Source: Cellvibrio sp.
GTDB lineage: Bacteria; Pseudomonadota; Gammaproteobacteria; Pseudomonadales; Cellvibrionaceae
Assembly (NCBI GenBank): GCA_021323495.1
Contig: JAJQJO010000002.1
Span: 1 to 29,125, forward strand
Reading direction: 5' to 3'
Length of the DNA: 29,125 nucleotides
The stretch's first letter is position 1, and each line of letters starts with the position of its first letter. Position numbers and translations under genes: made by a program. This document shows positions 15,416 to 23,160 of this stretch, piece after piece. The notes beneath the pieces are model-generated. The model was not told the DNA's origin, made no database searches, and saw nothing but the letters and a program-made list of their open reading frames with translations.

Positions 15416-16928
15416 CATATATCTGGTACTGGCCGCCCTATTTGGCGCGGTGGTGGTAATTGCCGCTGCGGTCCACATCAACCGGGTTAACCTGAAGCTG
15501 CGCAATATGGTGCGCCTTATGCGCCGGGCCGATGTCTGGCAGCGCGGCCACAATCATGTGCTCGCACAGATCGCGGCCGACGATCCGCTGGAAGATGTAC
15601 TTATGGGCATTATTGTCGGGGTCGAACATATACGCCCGGAAATGATGTGCAGCATTCTGCTCATTGATCGCGATACCAATCGCCTCAAGGTCGTCGCTGC
15701 ACCGCGCCTACCGGACTTTTACAACGAAGCCGTGGACGGTCTGCCAGCCGACCAGGAAATAGGCTCTTGTGGCACCGCCATAGTGACCCGCCAGCGCGTA
15801 ATCGTGCGCGATATCCAAAATGACTCGACCTGGGTTGGAGTAAAAGAGTTTGCAGCCAAAGCGGGGCTCGTGTCCTGCTGGTCAGAACCCATCATCAACC
15901 GCCACGGCCAGGTGTTGGGCACGTTTGCAATTTACCAGGGGCGGATCGCCGAACCGACAGCAGACGATATAAAATTGATTGAAGAGTCCGCCTATCTGGC
16001 GGAAATTGCCATAGAGCGCAAGCTTTCGCTGGAAGCATTGCGCGAAAGTGAGGAGCGCCACCGCCTGTTGGCTGACAATGCACAGGATGTTATCTGGACC
16101 ATGGACCTCAACGGCCGCTTTACCTATGTAAGCCCTTCGGTAGAGAAGCTGCGTGGTTACACTGCAAGCGAGGCTTTGGCCCAGACACTTGAACAAACAT
16201 TGACACCCGAGTCGGTGATAAAAATAAAAGAAGCCGTAGGTAAAACGATATCTGCCGTAAAAAATAAGCAGCCATTCCCCGATTTTGTGGCAGAACTGGA
16301 TCATCTTTGCAAAGATGGATCAACAGTATGCGCCGAAATCAGGACTTCAGGTATTTACGATACCGATGGAAATTTTATTGGCATTGTCGGTGTCAGCCGC
16401 GATATTACCGAACGCAAGAAAAGCGAAGAAAAAATTCGCTACATGGCACAACACGACAGCCTGACCGGGCTACCCAATCGCGCGCTTTTTGCCGACCGCT
16501 TGCAACAGGCACTGAGCTATTGCAAGCGTCACCAGCGTGCATTGGCAATAATGCTGCTCGACCTGGATAAATTCAAACCGGTGAATGACAGTTATGGCCA
16601 TGCATTGGGTGATGAATTATTAAAACAAGTTGCCCTGCGTCTACTCGCTTGCGTGCGCACTTCCGACACGGTAGCGCGCATTGGTGGTGATGAGTTTGTA
16701 ATACTGCTGCACCAGATGGATGACCTCAGCCACGCAAAAGTGGTCAGCGAAAAAATCAAGCATGCACTCATCCAGGACTTTTTGATCGATGGTTGTTCAA
16801 TTCACATCGACTGCAGTATTGGCACCGCCTTTTATCCGCAGGACGGCATCGATCCGCTCGACTTGACCAAAATTGCAGACCAGCGCATGTATCACCACAA
16901 GCAGAAGGCTCCGGCAACCATCCGTTAA
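15408..16928 (+). CDS. GAF-PAS-GGDEF diguanylate cyclase
   Basis: The protein makes cyclic di-GMP from two GTP. 506 residues from GTG 15408: an N-terminal membrane helix (about 3-24), a GAF domain (about 45-205) with EIGSCGTA and ACQ-like pocket residues, PAS (about 218-335) closing in GVSRDITERKK, then GGDEF (about 345-500). The active site RIGGDEF is intact (GGDEF 426-430), and an inhibitory site RTSD lies five residues before it (417-420), so product inhibition is likely. No EAL domain. It overlaps the deaminase by 8 nt, which fixes the GTG start and implies a two-gene operon. The GAF/PAS ligand is not evident. Confidence 0.93.
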   Translation: MNNIYLVLAALFGAVVVIAAAVHINRVNLKLRNMVRLMRRADVWQRGHNHVLAQIAADDPLEDVLMGIIVGVEHIRPEMMCSILLIDRDTNRLKVVAAPRLPDFYNEAVDGLPADQEIGSCGTAIVTRQRVIVRDIQNDSTWVGVKEFAAKAGLVSCWSEPIINRHGQVLGTFAIYQGRIAEPTADDIKLIEESAYLAEIAIERKLSLEALRESEERHRLLADNAQDVIWTMDLNGRFTYVSPSVEKLRGYTASEALAQTLEQTLTPESVIKIKEAVGKTISAVKNKQPFPDFVAELDHLCKDGSTVCAEIRTSGIYDTDGNFIGIVGVSRDITERKKSEEKIRYMAQHDSLTGLPNRALFADRLQQALSYCKRHQRALAIMLLDLDKFKPVNDSYGHALGDELLKQVALRLLACVRTSDTVARIGGDEFVILLHQMDDLSHAKVVSEKIKHALIQDFLIDGCSIHIDCSIGTAFYPQDGIDPLDLTKIADQRMYHHKQKAPATIR

Positions 16929-16947
16929 CGCAAGTCAACGCAACTCA

Positions 16948-17391
16948 TCAATATTGTTTATACGGTAAAAATTTTCCTGACAACACAACATTAACACGGT
17001 CACCTTTTGGATCTGGCTCGCGCACTATGTCCATGCTGAAATCAATTGCGCTCATAATGCCATCACCAAATTCTTCGTGAATTAATTCTTTAATGGTCGT
17101 GCCATAGACACTCACGATTTCATACCAGCGGTAAATCAACGGGTCGCTCGGGACTGCACTGGCAAGAGAGCCCTTATAGGGCACCACTTGCAACCATTTT
17201 TGCTCTTCCGATGTCAATTCAAAAATACCGCCAACAATTTTCGCCTGTTCGGCATCCAGGGCCATCTGCCCCAGGCACGCAGCCGTTACCCATTCTTTAC
17301 TCAAGCCCACTTTTTGGGCGACATCGCACCATTTAATATCGTTTAACACTTTGTTAGTGATTATTTTTTCAGTCACGTGATTGCGGTTCAT
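16948..17391 (-). CDS. cynS: Cyanate hydratase (cyanase)
   Basis: It breaks down cyanate with bicarbonate to carbamate, which yields ammonia and CO2, both detoxifying cyanate and providing nitrogen. 147 residues, close to the 156 of E. coli CynS. An N-terminal helix-turn-helix-like domain (KWCDVAQKVGLSKEWVTAA) precedes the catalytic domain YRWYEIVSVYGTT...FGDGIMSAIDF; the catalytic triad by homology is R88, E91, S114. ATG 17391 has AGGA about 6 nt upstream. It is separated from nirD by a terminator (17494-17521) and has its own sigma-54-type promoter, so it is a separate unit of the same nitrogen block. No cynT carbonic anhydrase or cynX transporter is visible. Confidence 0.96.
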   Translation of the reverse strand: MNRNHVTEKIITNKVLNDIKWCDVAQKVGLSKEWVTAACLGQMALDAEQAKIVGGIFELTSEEQKWLQVVPYKGSLASAVPSDPLIYRWYEIVSVYGTTIKELIHEEFGDGIMSAIDFSMDIVREPDPKGDRVNVVLSGKFLPYKQY

Positions 17392-17450
17392 ACGGTATCC
17401 TATGCTGTAACGAGGTTATTGAAAAATAAAAAAACAATACACCCAAGCAG

Positions 17451-17466
17451 AGCAATAAATACGCCA
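17451..17466 (-). promoter_or_regulatory. Candidate sigma-54 (RpoN) promoter of cynS
   Basis: The minus strand reads TGGCGTATTTATTGCT: TGGC, TTGCT and exactly 10 bases between GG and GC, as the -24/-12 consensus TGGCAC-N5-TTGCW requires. Expected transcription start is near 17440, giving a leader of about 50 nt. Confidence 0.65.
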
Positions 17467-17493
17467 AACGAAACCTGGTAGGGAGCCATAAAT

Positions 17494-17521
17494 AAAAAAG
17501 GGCAAACCAATCGGTTTGCCC
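17494..17521 (-). terminator. Intrinsic terminator after nirD
   Basis: Perfect 9-bp arms GGGCAAACC / GGTTTGCCC with a 4-base loop. On the minus strand a run of six T follows directly. It closes the cobA-nirB-nirD transcript and separates it from cynS. Confidence 0.92.
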
Positions 17522-17612
17522 ATTAAGCCGACTCATGAAGCAGTCGAAGAAGAAGGGAAAAGCTCATCCAAACATAAACTGCATACAGTATTAATTTTGC
17601 CTTTGGCAAATA

Positions 17613-17945
17613 TCAAACCTGTACTTGCACCAAACCATCATCTACACGCACCGGATATACTGCGACCGTATATTCGGGTTTTTCCAGGCATTCACCTGTG
17701 CGCAGATTGTAGTGCTCTTTATAAAGCGGCGATGCGACTACCACTTCATCACCTATCGAACCAATAATACCGCGCGACAATACATTGGCCTCACCGATAG
17801 GATCGAAATTCGATACGGCAAAAATTTCATTCAAGCGGCGCGAACGAAAAATCGCAACCTGCTTGCTATTCACCAATGCACAGACACCGGTATCGGGAAT
17901 TAAATCGTCAAATTCACACACGCTAATCCAGGGTTTATCGCTCAT
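17613..17945 (-). CDS. nirD: Assimilatory nitrite reductase, small subunit
   Basis: A 110-residue Rieske-fold protein lacking the Cys/His ligands of true Rieske proteins, as is normal for NirD. Motifs seen: WISVCEFDDLIPDTGVCALV near the start, FAVSNFDPIGEANVLSRGI, and the C-terminal KPEYTVAVYPVRVDDG. It partners NirB in NADH-dependent reduction of nitrite to ammonium. ATG 17945 has GAGAA 7 nt upstream. It lies 118 bp after the nirB stop, with a strong hairpin in the gap, and a terminator follows. Confidence 0.95.
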   Translation of the reverse strand: MSDKPWISVCEFDDLIPDTGVCALVNSKQVAIFRSRRLNEIFAVSNFDPIGEANVLSRGIIGSIGDEVVVASPLYKEHYNLRTGECLEKPEYTVAVYPVRVDDGLVQVQV

Positions 17946-17979
17946 GATTGTTCTCGCTAAAATACTTTTGGATTCATAA

Positions 17980-18006
17980 CCCGTACGGCGCCTGGCGCCA
18001 TACGGG
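17980..18006. repeat. Strong hairpin between nirB and nirD
   Basis: The 27 bases can pair as CCCGTA-C-GGCGCC / GGCGCC-A-TACGGG around a single central T, i.e. 12 pairs and one mismatch. There is no T-run on the minus strand, so it is more likely an mRNA processing or stability element that tunes the NirB:NirD ratio than a terminator. Confidence 0.65.
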
Positions 18007-18063
18007 ATTGTTAATTTATTCAGAGCTCCGCATTTCGTTAGACTCCATACGGGCTACTGACAA

Positions 18064-20604
18064 TTAATCAACCAACTCAACAAACTGGATATTAGTATTG
18101 CTGCGCTCTAATGCAGTTGCCGGGCGAACTTGTTCGCGCTCAACCACATAGGCGAGATTGCTATCAATCGCATCAGTGTTGATAAAATGCTTAAAGCGTT
18201 TTTGCAGCTCCTCATTTTCAACCGTGGTTTTCCACTCGCATTGATATTGTCCGATGTTGTAGGCCATTTGCTCTTCCAGTTCCGCGCAAATAGAGAGCTT
18301 ATCGTCAATTACAACTTTTTTCAGATAATCCAAACCGCCTTCCATATTTTCCAGCCATACCGAAGTACGTTGCAGGCGATCACCGGTGCGGATGTAGAAC
18401 ATCATCACGCGGTCGATATATTTAATCAGGGTTGCATCATCCAAACTGGTCGCAAATAAATCTGCGTGACGTGGACGCATGCCGCCGTTACCACACACAT
18501 ATAAACTCCAACCAGTTTCCGTGGCGATTACACCAAAGTCTTTTGATTGGGCTTCCGCACATTCGCGGGTGCAGCCGGATACACCAAATTTAATTTTGTG
18601 TGGTGCACGTACACCTTTGTAGCGATTTTCAAGCGTGATCGCCATACCGACCGAATCCAATACACCATAGCGACACCAGGTGCTGCCGACGCAGGACTTC
18701 ACAGTGCGCAATGATTTTCCGTAAGCGTGGCCAGTTTCAAACCCCGCCTCAACCAACACTTTCCAGATCGCCGGTAACTGATGCAATTGCGCGCCGAATA
18801 AATCGATCCGTTGCCCGCCGGTAATTTTGGTGTAAAGTTTGTACTGTTTGGCAACCTGCCCTAATACAATTAATTTATCAGGCGTAATTTCGCCGCCGGC
18901 TACACGCGGTACGATTGAGTAGGTACCGTCTTTTTGCATATTGCCAAGAAAAATATCGTTGGTGTCTTGCAAACCAATGTGTTTTTTATCCAACACATAT
19001 TCATTCCAGAACGCAGCGAGAATCGATCCAACCGCAGGCTTACAAATATCGCACCCCAAACCATGACCGTGGCCATCCAACAAATCATCAAAGGTTTTGA
19101 TTTTTTTGATGCGCACTATATCGGCCAATTCCTGACGCGAGTGCGGGAAGTGTTCGCAAATATGGTTGCTCACTTCTACGCCTAGCTTTTTCAGCTCGGA
19201 ATCCATTACTTGTTTGGTAAGTGCGGTACAACCACCACAACCAGTTGAGGCCTTGGTGAGCGCTTTGATATCGCCCATAGTGCGCGCGCCGTTTTGTACC
19301 GAGCAGCAAATTGCACCTTTGCTGACGTCGTAGCAAGAGCAAATCATCGCCGCTTCTGGCAATGCATCCACACCGATTGCCATACCCCCGCCGTCCACAT
19401 TAGGCAGAATCAGGCAGTTAGGATCTTCTGGTAAATCCATTCCGTTCACGCACATTTGCTGCAAAGTGCCATAGGCTTCTACATCGCCCACCAACACCGC
19501 GCCCAACAATTTTTTGTTGTCAGCCGACACAATCATGCGCTTATAAACTTCGTCCACATCGTTGCTGTAGGTGTAACTGAGCGAACCGGGAGTGGTGCCA
19601 TGAGCGTCGCCAATTGACGCCACATCAACACCGAGCAATTTTAGTTTGGTGCTCATGTCGGCGCCCATAAACTGGTCGCTGCCGCCAGTGATATGGGACA
19701 CCGCCACTTTTGCCATTTGGTAGCCAGGTGCGACCAACCCGTAAATGCGATTATTCCAGAGTGCACATTCGCCGATGGCGTACACATTTTCCAAATTGGT
19801 TTGGCAGTTGTTATCCACCACAATACCGCCACGCTCACCCACTTGAATGCCACACTTGCGTGCGAGCTCATCCTGTGGACGAATACCGGCAGAGAACAAA
19901 ATCATATCTGTCTCAAGATGACTACCATCGGCAAAGTTCATGCGGTAGCGCGCTTCAGTGCCGGCAACAATTTCATTGGTCGCTTTTTGGGTGTGGACTT
20001 TTACGCCGATAGACTCAATCTTACGACGCAGCAATTTTCCACCGCCTTCATCTAATTGCACCGCCATTAAACGCGGTGCGAATTCTACAACGTGCGTTTC
20101 AAGGCCAGCCGCTTTCAATGCTGCGGCCGCTTCCAAACCGAGCAAACCACCACCCACAACCACACCTACTTTGCTTTGCGCAGCGGAATGGGTAATTGCT
20201 TCCAAATCTTCAATGGTGCGATACACCAAACAGTGTTCGCCGTTGTTACCAGGAATCGGCGGTACAAACGGGAATGAACCGGTAGCAAGAATTAATTTGT
20301 CGTAGCCTTCACGACGACCGGAAGCGGTGATCACTTCTTTGTTGTCAAAATCCAGGTCGACAACCTTATCTTTCAAAATAAATTCAACGTTTTTTTCGTT
20401 GTAGTAATCCGCGTTGGTTAACGCCAGATCTTCGGCAGTGGAACCGGAAAAATATTTCGAGAGCTGCACGCGGTCATAGGCGAGGCGAGGCTCTTCTGAA
20501 AAGGTAATGACCTGATATTGATCAGCATCTGCATGATTTACCAGATTATCGATAAACTTGTGTCCCACCATGCCGTTTCCGACTACTACGATACGCTTCT
20601 TCAT
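18064..20604 (-). CDS. nirB: Assimilatory nitrite reductase, large subunit (NADH, siroheme)
   Basis: It reduces nitrite to ammonium with NADH in the cytoplasm. At 846 residues it matches E. coli NirB (847). Order: FAD/NAD-binding pyridine-nucleotide-disulfide oxidoreductase domain (about 1-300; VVGNGMVGHKF at the N-terminus, second dinucleotide site GVVVGGGLLGLEAA); BFD-like [2Fe-2S] domain (about 420-490; MICSCYDVSKG, GCGGCTAL) with a second Cys pair GCDICKP; then ferredoxin-like and sulfite/nitrite reductase domains. The latter hold the siroheme/[4Fe-4S] cysteines C638, C644, C678 and C682 (CVGSTWC, CTREC). ATG 20604 has TGAGG about 7 nt upstream. It sits between cobA and nirD, which supply its siroheme and small subunit. 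Confidence 0.97.
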   Translation of the reverse strand: MKKRIVVVGNGMVGHKFIDNLVNHADADQYQVITFSEEPRLAYDRVQLSKYFSGSTAEDLALTNADYYNEKNVEFILKDKVVDLDFDNKEVITASGRREGYDKLILATGSFPFVPPIPGNNGEHCLVYRTIEDLEAITHSAAQSKVGVVVGGGLLGLEAAAALKAAGLETHVVEFAPRLMAVQLDEGGGKLLRRKIESIGVKVHTQKATNEIVAGTEARYRMNFADGSHLETDMILFSAGIRPQDELARKCGIQVGERGGIVVDNNCQTNLENVYAIGECALWNNRIYGLVAPGYQMAKVAVSHITGGSDQFMGADMSTKLKLLGVDVASIGDAHGTTPGSLSYTYSNDVDEVYKRMIVSADNKKLLGAVLVGDVEAYGTLQQMCVNGMDLPEDPNCLILPNVDGGGMAIGVDALPEAAMICSCYDVSKGAICCSVQNGARTMGDIKALTKASTGCGGCTALTKQVMDSELKKLGVEVSNHICEHFPHSRQELADIVRIKKIKTFDDLLDGHGHGLGCDICKPAVGSILAAFWNEYVLDKKHIGLQDTNDIFLGNMQKDGTYSIVPRVAGGEITPDKLIVLGQVAKQYKLYTKITGGQRIDLFGAQLHQLPAIWKVLVEAGFETGHAYGKSLRTVKSCVGSTWCRYGVLDSVGMAITLENRYKGVRAPHKIKFGVSGCTRECAEAQSKDFGVIATETGWSLYVCGNGGMRPRHADLFATSLDDATLIKYIDRVMMFYIRTGDRLQRTSVWLENMEGGLDYLKKVVIDDKLSICAELEEQMAYNIGQYQCEWKTTVENEELQKRFKHFINTDAIDSNLAYVVEREQVRPATALERSNTNIQFVELVD

Positions 20605-20685
20605 AATTGCCTCACGTTTTATTAACGCTTTTAAATTTAATAGCCTAGAGCTAACCGGTTTAAAACAATTCTTTTGGATCGATAT

Positions 20686-21546
20686 TTATGCCAGCATGAA
20701 TTTCTGTTCACTGTTGTGTTGCCATACTTGTGCTTGCAATTTTTCTTTCATGCGTACCACTTCGCCGACGATGATCAATGCCGGTGATTGCACTTGCTCG
20801 CGGATCACCGCTGCGGGAAATTCGTTGAGGGTGGAAATAATATCGCGCTGGTCTTTGCGGCAACCGTTTTCAATAATCGCAACCGGAGTGTCAGCCGCCA
20901 AACCACCTGCCAATAATTTTGCGGCGATTTCTTCCGCACTGCTCAGGCCCATATAAAACACCAGGGTGTGGTTCAGTTGCGCCAGCGCACCCCAATTCAC
21001 ATCCAGGCTTTTTTCAGCGTGACCTGTTACAAAAGTACAACCTTGGGATAAACCGCGATGGGTCAAGGGAATATCTGCATAAGTGCTGCAACCGGAGGCG
21101 GAGGTAATGCCTGGAATTACTTCCGCTTCAATCCCGGCGGTGCGCAGTTCCAATAATTCTTCGCCGCCGCGCCCAAACACAAAGGGGTCGCCGCCCTTGA
21201 TGCGGCATACGGTGAGCCCTAATTGTGCTTGTTTAACCAATAGTTGATTGAGATCTTCCTGCGCGATGCTATGTTGGTTTTTTGCTTTGCCTACATAGTG
21301 GGCGGGAACATTCCTGGGAAAGAGTGCGCGGATATCGGCGCTGACCAAATAATCGTAAAAAATAATATCGGCAGTGTTGATTGCACGTAGCGCTTTTACC
21401 GTCAGGAGCTCTGCATCACCAGGACCGGCACCTACCAACCATACTTTGCCAGCGCGTATTTTTTTTGCGCGCTCATTGGCATCGCTACGCTGCTTTAGCA
21501 TGGCAGAAGGAAGAGTTTCTACGCTGGCTTTGAAAAAACTGGTCAT
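20686..21546 (-). CDS. cobA: Uroporphyrinogen-III C-methyltransferase (siroheme synthesis)
   Basis: It transfers two methyl groups from S-adenosylmethionine to uroporphyrinogen III, making precorrin-2 for the siroheme of NirB. 286 residues; motifs are VGAGPGDAELLTVKA, the GGDPFVFGRGGEE loop, PGITSASG and PLTHRG. There is an N-terminal extension of about 32 residues before KVWLVGAGPGD and a C-terminal tail after IVGEVV. It lacks the dehydrogenase/ferrochelatase part of CysG, so those steps must be encoded elsewhere. First gene of the nitrite operon; its start is about 25 nt after the predicted sigma-54 transcription start. Confidence 0.94.
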   Translation of the reverse strand: MTSFFKASVETLPSAMLKQRSDANERAKKIRAGKVWLVGAGPGDAELLTVKALRAINTADIIFYDYLVSADIRALFPRNVPAHYVGKAKNQHSIAQEDLNQLLVKQAQLGLTVCRIKGGDPFVFGRGGEELLELRTAGIEAEVIPGITSASGCSTYADIPLTHRGLSQGCTFVTGHAEKSLDVNWGALAQLNHTLVFYMGLSSAEEIAAKLLAGGLAADTPVAIIENGCRKDQRDIISTLNEFPAAVIREQVQSPALIIVGEVVRMKEKLQAQVWQHNSEQKFMLA

Positions 21547-21580
21547 GGCATCACCTGCAATTTAGTTACACGTGGGTATT

Positions 21581-21596
21581 TGCAAGCGCAATGCCA
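21581..21596 (-). promoter_or_regulatory. Candidate sigma-54 (RpoN) promoter of cobA-nirB-nirD
   Basis: The minus strand reads TGGCATTGCGCTTGCA, matching TGGCA(C)-N5-TTGCA at ten of the eleven consensus positions, with GG and GC exactly 10 bases apart. Transcription would begin near 21570, 25 nt before the cobA ATG. Confidence 0.8.
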
Positions 21597-21612
21597 TATC
21601 GGAAAAATTATT

Positions 21613-21629
21613 GGGAAAAAATTTTTCCC
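21613..21629. repeat. A-tract palindrome upstream of the sigma-54 promoter
   Basis: GGGAAAAA-A-TTTTTCCC lies about 17 bp upstream of the -24 element. Phased A/T tracts bend DNA and could help an upstream activator contact the polymerase; no IHF consensus was found here. Confidence 0.35.
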
Positions 21630-21722
21630 TTTATATTTCATGAGCTTATATTTCTGGTTGGCAACTGTTACTCCAACGGCCAATTTATCCTTAAGACACC
21701 TAACGAGTCATCGTGAATTTAA

Positions 21723-21819
21723 TTGGTGCAAAGTCGCACCAATGAGCAGCAAAATAGATTTTTTGGTTTTTACCAAAATGCACCACTTATAAACATTATG
21801 GTGGTGCACGGCGCACCAC
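21723..21819. promoter_or_regulatory. Cluster of GGTGC/GCACC inverted repeats, candidate activator sites
   Basis: Three dyads: TTGGTGC-N6-GCACCAA (21723-21742), TGCACCAC-N14-GTGGTGCA (21779-21808) and GTGGTGC-N5-GCACCAC (21801-21819). Between them lies TTTTGGT-TTTT-ACCAAAA. They are 130-220 bp upstream of the nitrite-operon promoter, a usual enhancer distance. The half-sites match those of NtrC (GCACCA/TGGTGC), but the spacing and orientation differ from its usual GCAC-N7-GTGC. Confidence 0.5.
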
Positions 21820-22081
21820 AAAAAAACATTTATCGATTTTATGCAGCCAATTGCTGCCTGACTTGGTCATTTCGTTGAACTGGCCAAACAACAAAAGATC
21901 AAGACCAAGGTTAATAAGAGTGTAAAATTCCATAATTCACCATTTTGGGTCAGGGTTCGACTAAGCCAACCCGGGCAAAAAGAAAAAATCGCTGGCCGAT
22001 TGTAAATCTATAGGGAAACACCTTGAGCGAATTGGATAGCGCAGCTAGAGTGCCTCATCTTTATGGAATCACTACTTCAAT

Positions 22082-23092
22082 ATGCAACTGACCGATAGCT
22101 TTGGCCGAACCATCAACTACGTGCGCCTGTCAGTCACTGACCGCTGTGACCTGCGCTGCGTCTATTGTATGGCGGAGGATATGACCTTCCTCCCGCGCAC
22201 CGAGGTATTGAGCATTGAGGAACTGGCCACATTGGGCGAAACCTTTGTCGGACTGGGAGTAACCAAGCTGCGTATTACCGGAGGTGAGCCCCTGATCCGG
22301 CGCGGTGTTATTAACCTGCTGGAGCGACTTGGGCAATTATCCGGATTAAAAGAACTTTGCCTCACCACCAATGGCACCCATCTGCCCCAGTACGCACAAG
22401 CAATAAAAGATGCGGGCGTAGACCGCATTAATATCAGCCTTGACAGCCTCAACCCCGACCGCTTCCGCCAGCTTACCCGCTTTGGCGACATCAACCAGGT
22501 GCTGGCGGGTATCAAGGCTGCACAGGCCGCCGGTTTTACACGCATCAAACTCAATTGCGTTGCACTCAAACATTACAATGCCGATGAAGTGCCAGCGCTG
22601 GTGCAATTTGCGCTGAATGAAGGACTGGATATCAGTTTTATTGAAGAAATGCCGCTCGGGCGCATTGACGAACATGGTCGCGCCGCCGAATTTGTCAGCA
22701 GCGATGAACTGCGTAGCGCGATCAATCAGCAACATGTATTGCAACCGTTTCCCGAAAAAAAAGCGCGGAGCAAAAACGCGATCAATGCCGGCCCCGCACG
22801 TTATTGGCAAGCCAAAGGTTACGATTCACGTATCGGTTTTATCTCACCCCATTCCAATAATTTTTGTAGCAGCTGCAATCGCGTGCGTATTACCGCGACT
22901 GGCCGGTTACTGTTATGTTTGGGTCAGGAGAACAGTGTGGATCTACGTGAGGCCTTGCGCACGAGTGACAACCCATTCGCAGAAGTGCGCACACGTATTA
23001 TCAATGCCATGCATCACAAACCGGAAAAACACACCTTTGATTTGGATGATGAACCGCAAATTGTTCGGTTTATGAATATGACGGGGGGATAA
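22082..23092 (+). CDS. moaA: GTP 3',8-cyclase, molybdopterin synthesis
   Basis: Radical SAM enzyme of the first step in molybdenum cofactor synthesis, turning GTP into 3',8-cyclo-7,8-dihydro-GTP. 336 residues. The N-terminal cluster is CDLRCVYC (C22, C26, C29). The C-terminal [4Fe-4S] ligands are C262, C265 and C279 (CSSCNRVR, LLLC). The protein ends in the conserved Gly-Gly needed for activity. There is no good ribosome site near ATG 22082 (only GGAA about 13 nt upstream), so translation may be controlled or weak. It begins the moaA-moaB-modE-like run and is divergent from the nitrite operon. Confidence 0.96.
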   Translation: MQLTDSFGRTINYVRLSVTDRCDLRCVYCMAEDMTFLPRTEVLSIEELATLGETFVGLGVTKLRITGGEPLIRRGVINLLERLGQLSGLKELCLTTNGTHLPQYAQAIKDAGVDRINISLDSLNPDRFRQLTRFGDINQVLAGIKAAQAAGFTRIKLNCVALKHYNADEVPALVQFALNEGLDISFIEEMPLGRIDEHGRAAEFVSSDELRSAINQQHVLQPFPEKKARSKNAINAGPARYWQAKGYDSRIGFISPHSNNFCSSCNRVRITATGRLLLCLGQENSVDLREALRTSDNPFAEVRTRIINAMHHKPEKHTFDLDDEPQIVRFMNMTGG

Positions 23093-23123
23093 CCCCTCCC
23101 ATCAGAACATTTTTTAGAACAGC

Positions 23124-23156
23124 GTCTCCCCTCTGAAAAAGGGAGACCGAGAGGGG
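23124..23156 (+). promoter_or_regulatory. Two mutually exclusive hairpins covering the moaB ribosome site
   Basis: Stem A pairs GTCTCCC (23124-23130) with GGGAGAC (23141-23147). Stem B pairs CCCCTCT (23128-23134) with AGAGGGG (23150-23156), which contains the Shine-Dalgarno GAGGGG 4 nt before the moaB ATG. A and B share bases, so only one can form; B hides the ribosome site. Confidence 0.5.
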
Positions 23157-23160
23157 ATTT

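Larger units (their letters stand above)
21547..22081. other. Divergent regulatory region between cobA and moaA
   Basis: 535 bp with no convincing gene. The left half holds the sigma-54 promoter, an A-tract palindrome and the repeat cluster. The right 260 bp before moaA are AT-rich with no hairpin set that I can match to the molybdenum-cofactor riboswitch. Confidence 0.6.

Noticed and set aside
17626..17632. TGCACCA near the nirD 3' end as an NtrC site for cynS
   Set aside because: It is a single half-site inside the nirD coding end with no facing TGGTGC partner at the right spacing.
21953..21960. GGGTTCGA, like a tRNA T-loop
   Set aside because: No T-stem pairing, acceptor stem or anticodon arm around it.
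21820..22081. Possible molybdenum-cofactor riboswitch before moaA
   Set aside because: The location is right, but I could not match the conserved sequence blocks or a consistent set of helices. A covariance-model scan would settle it.
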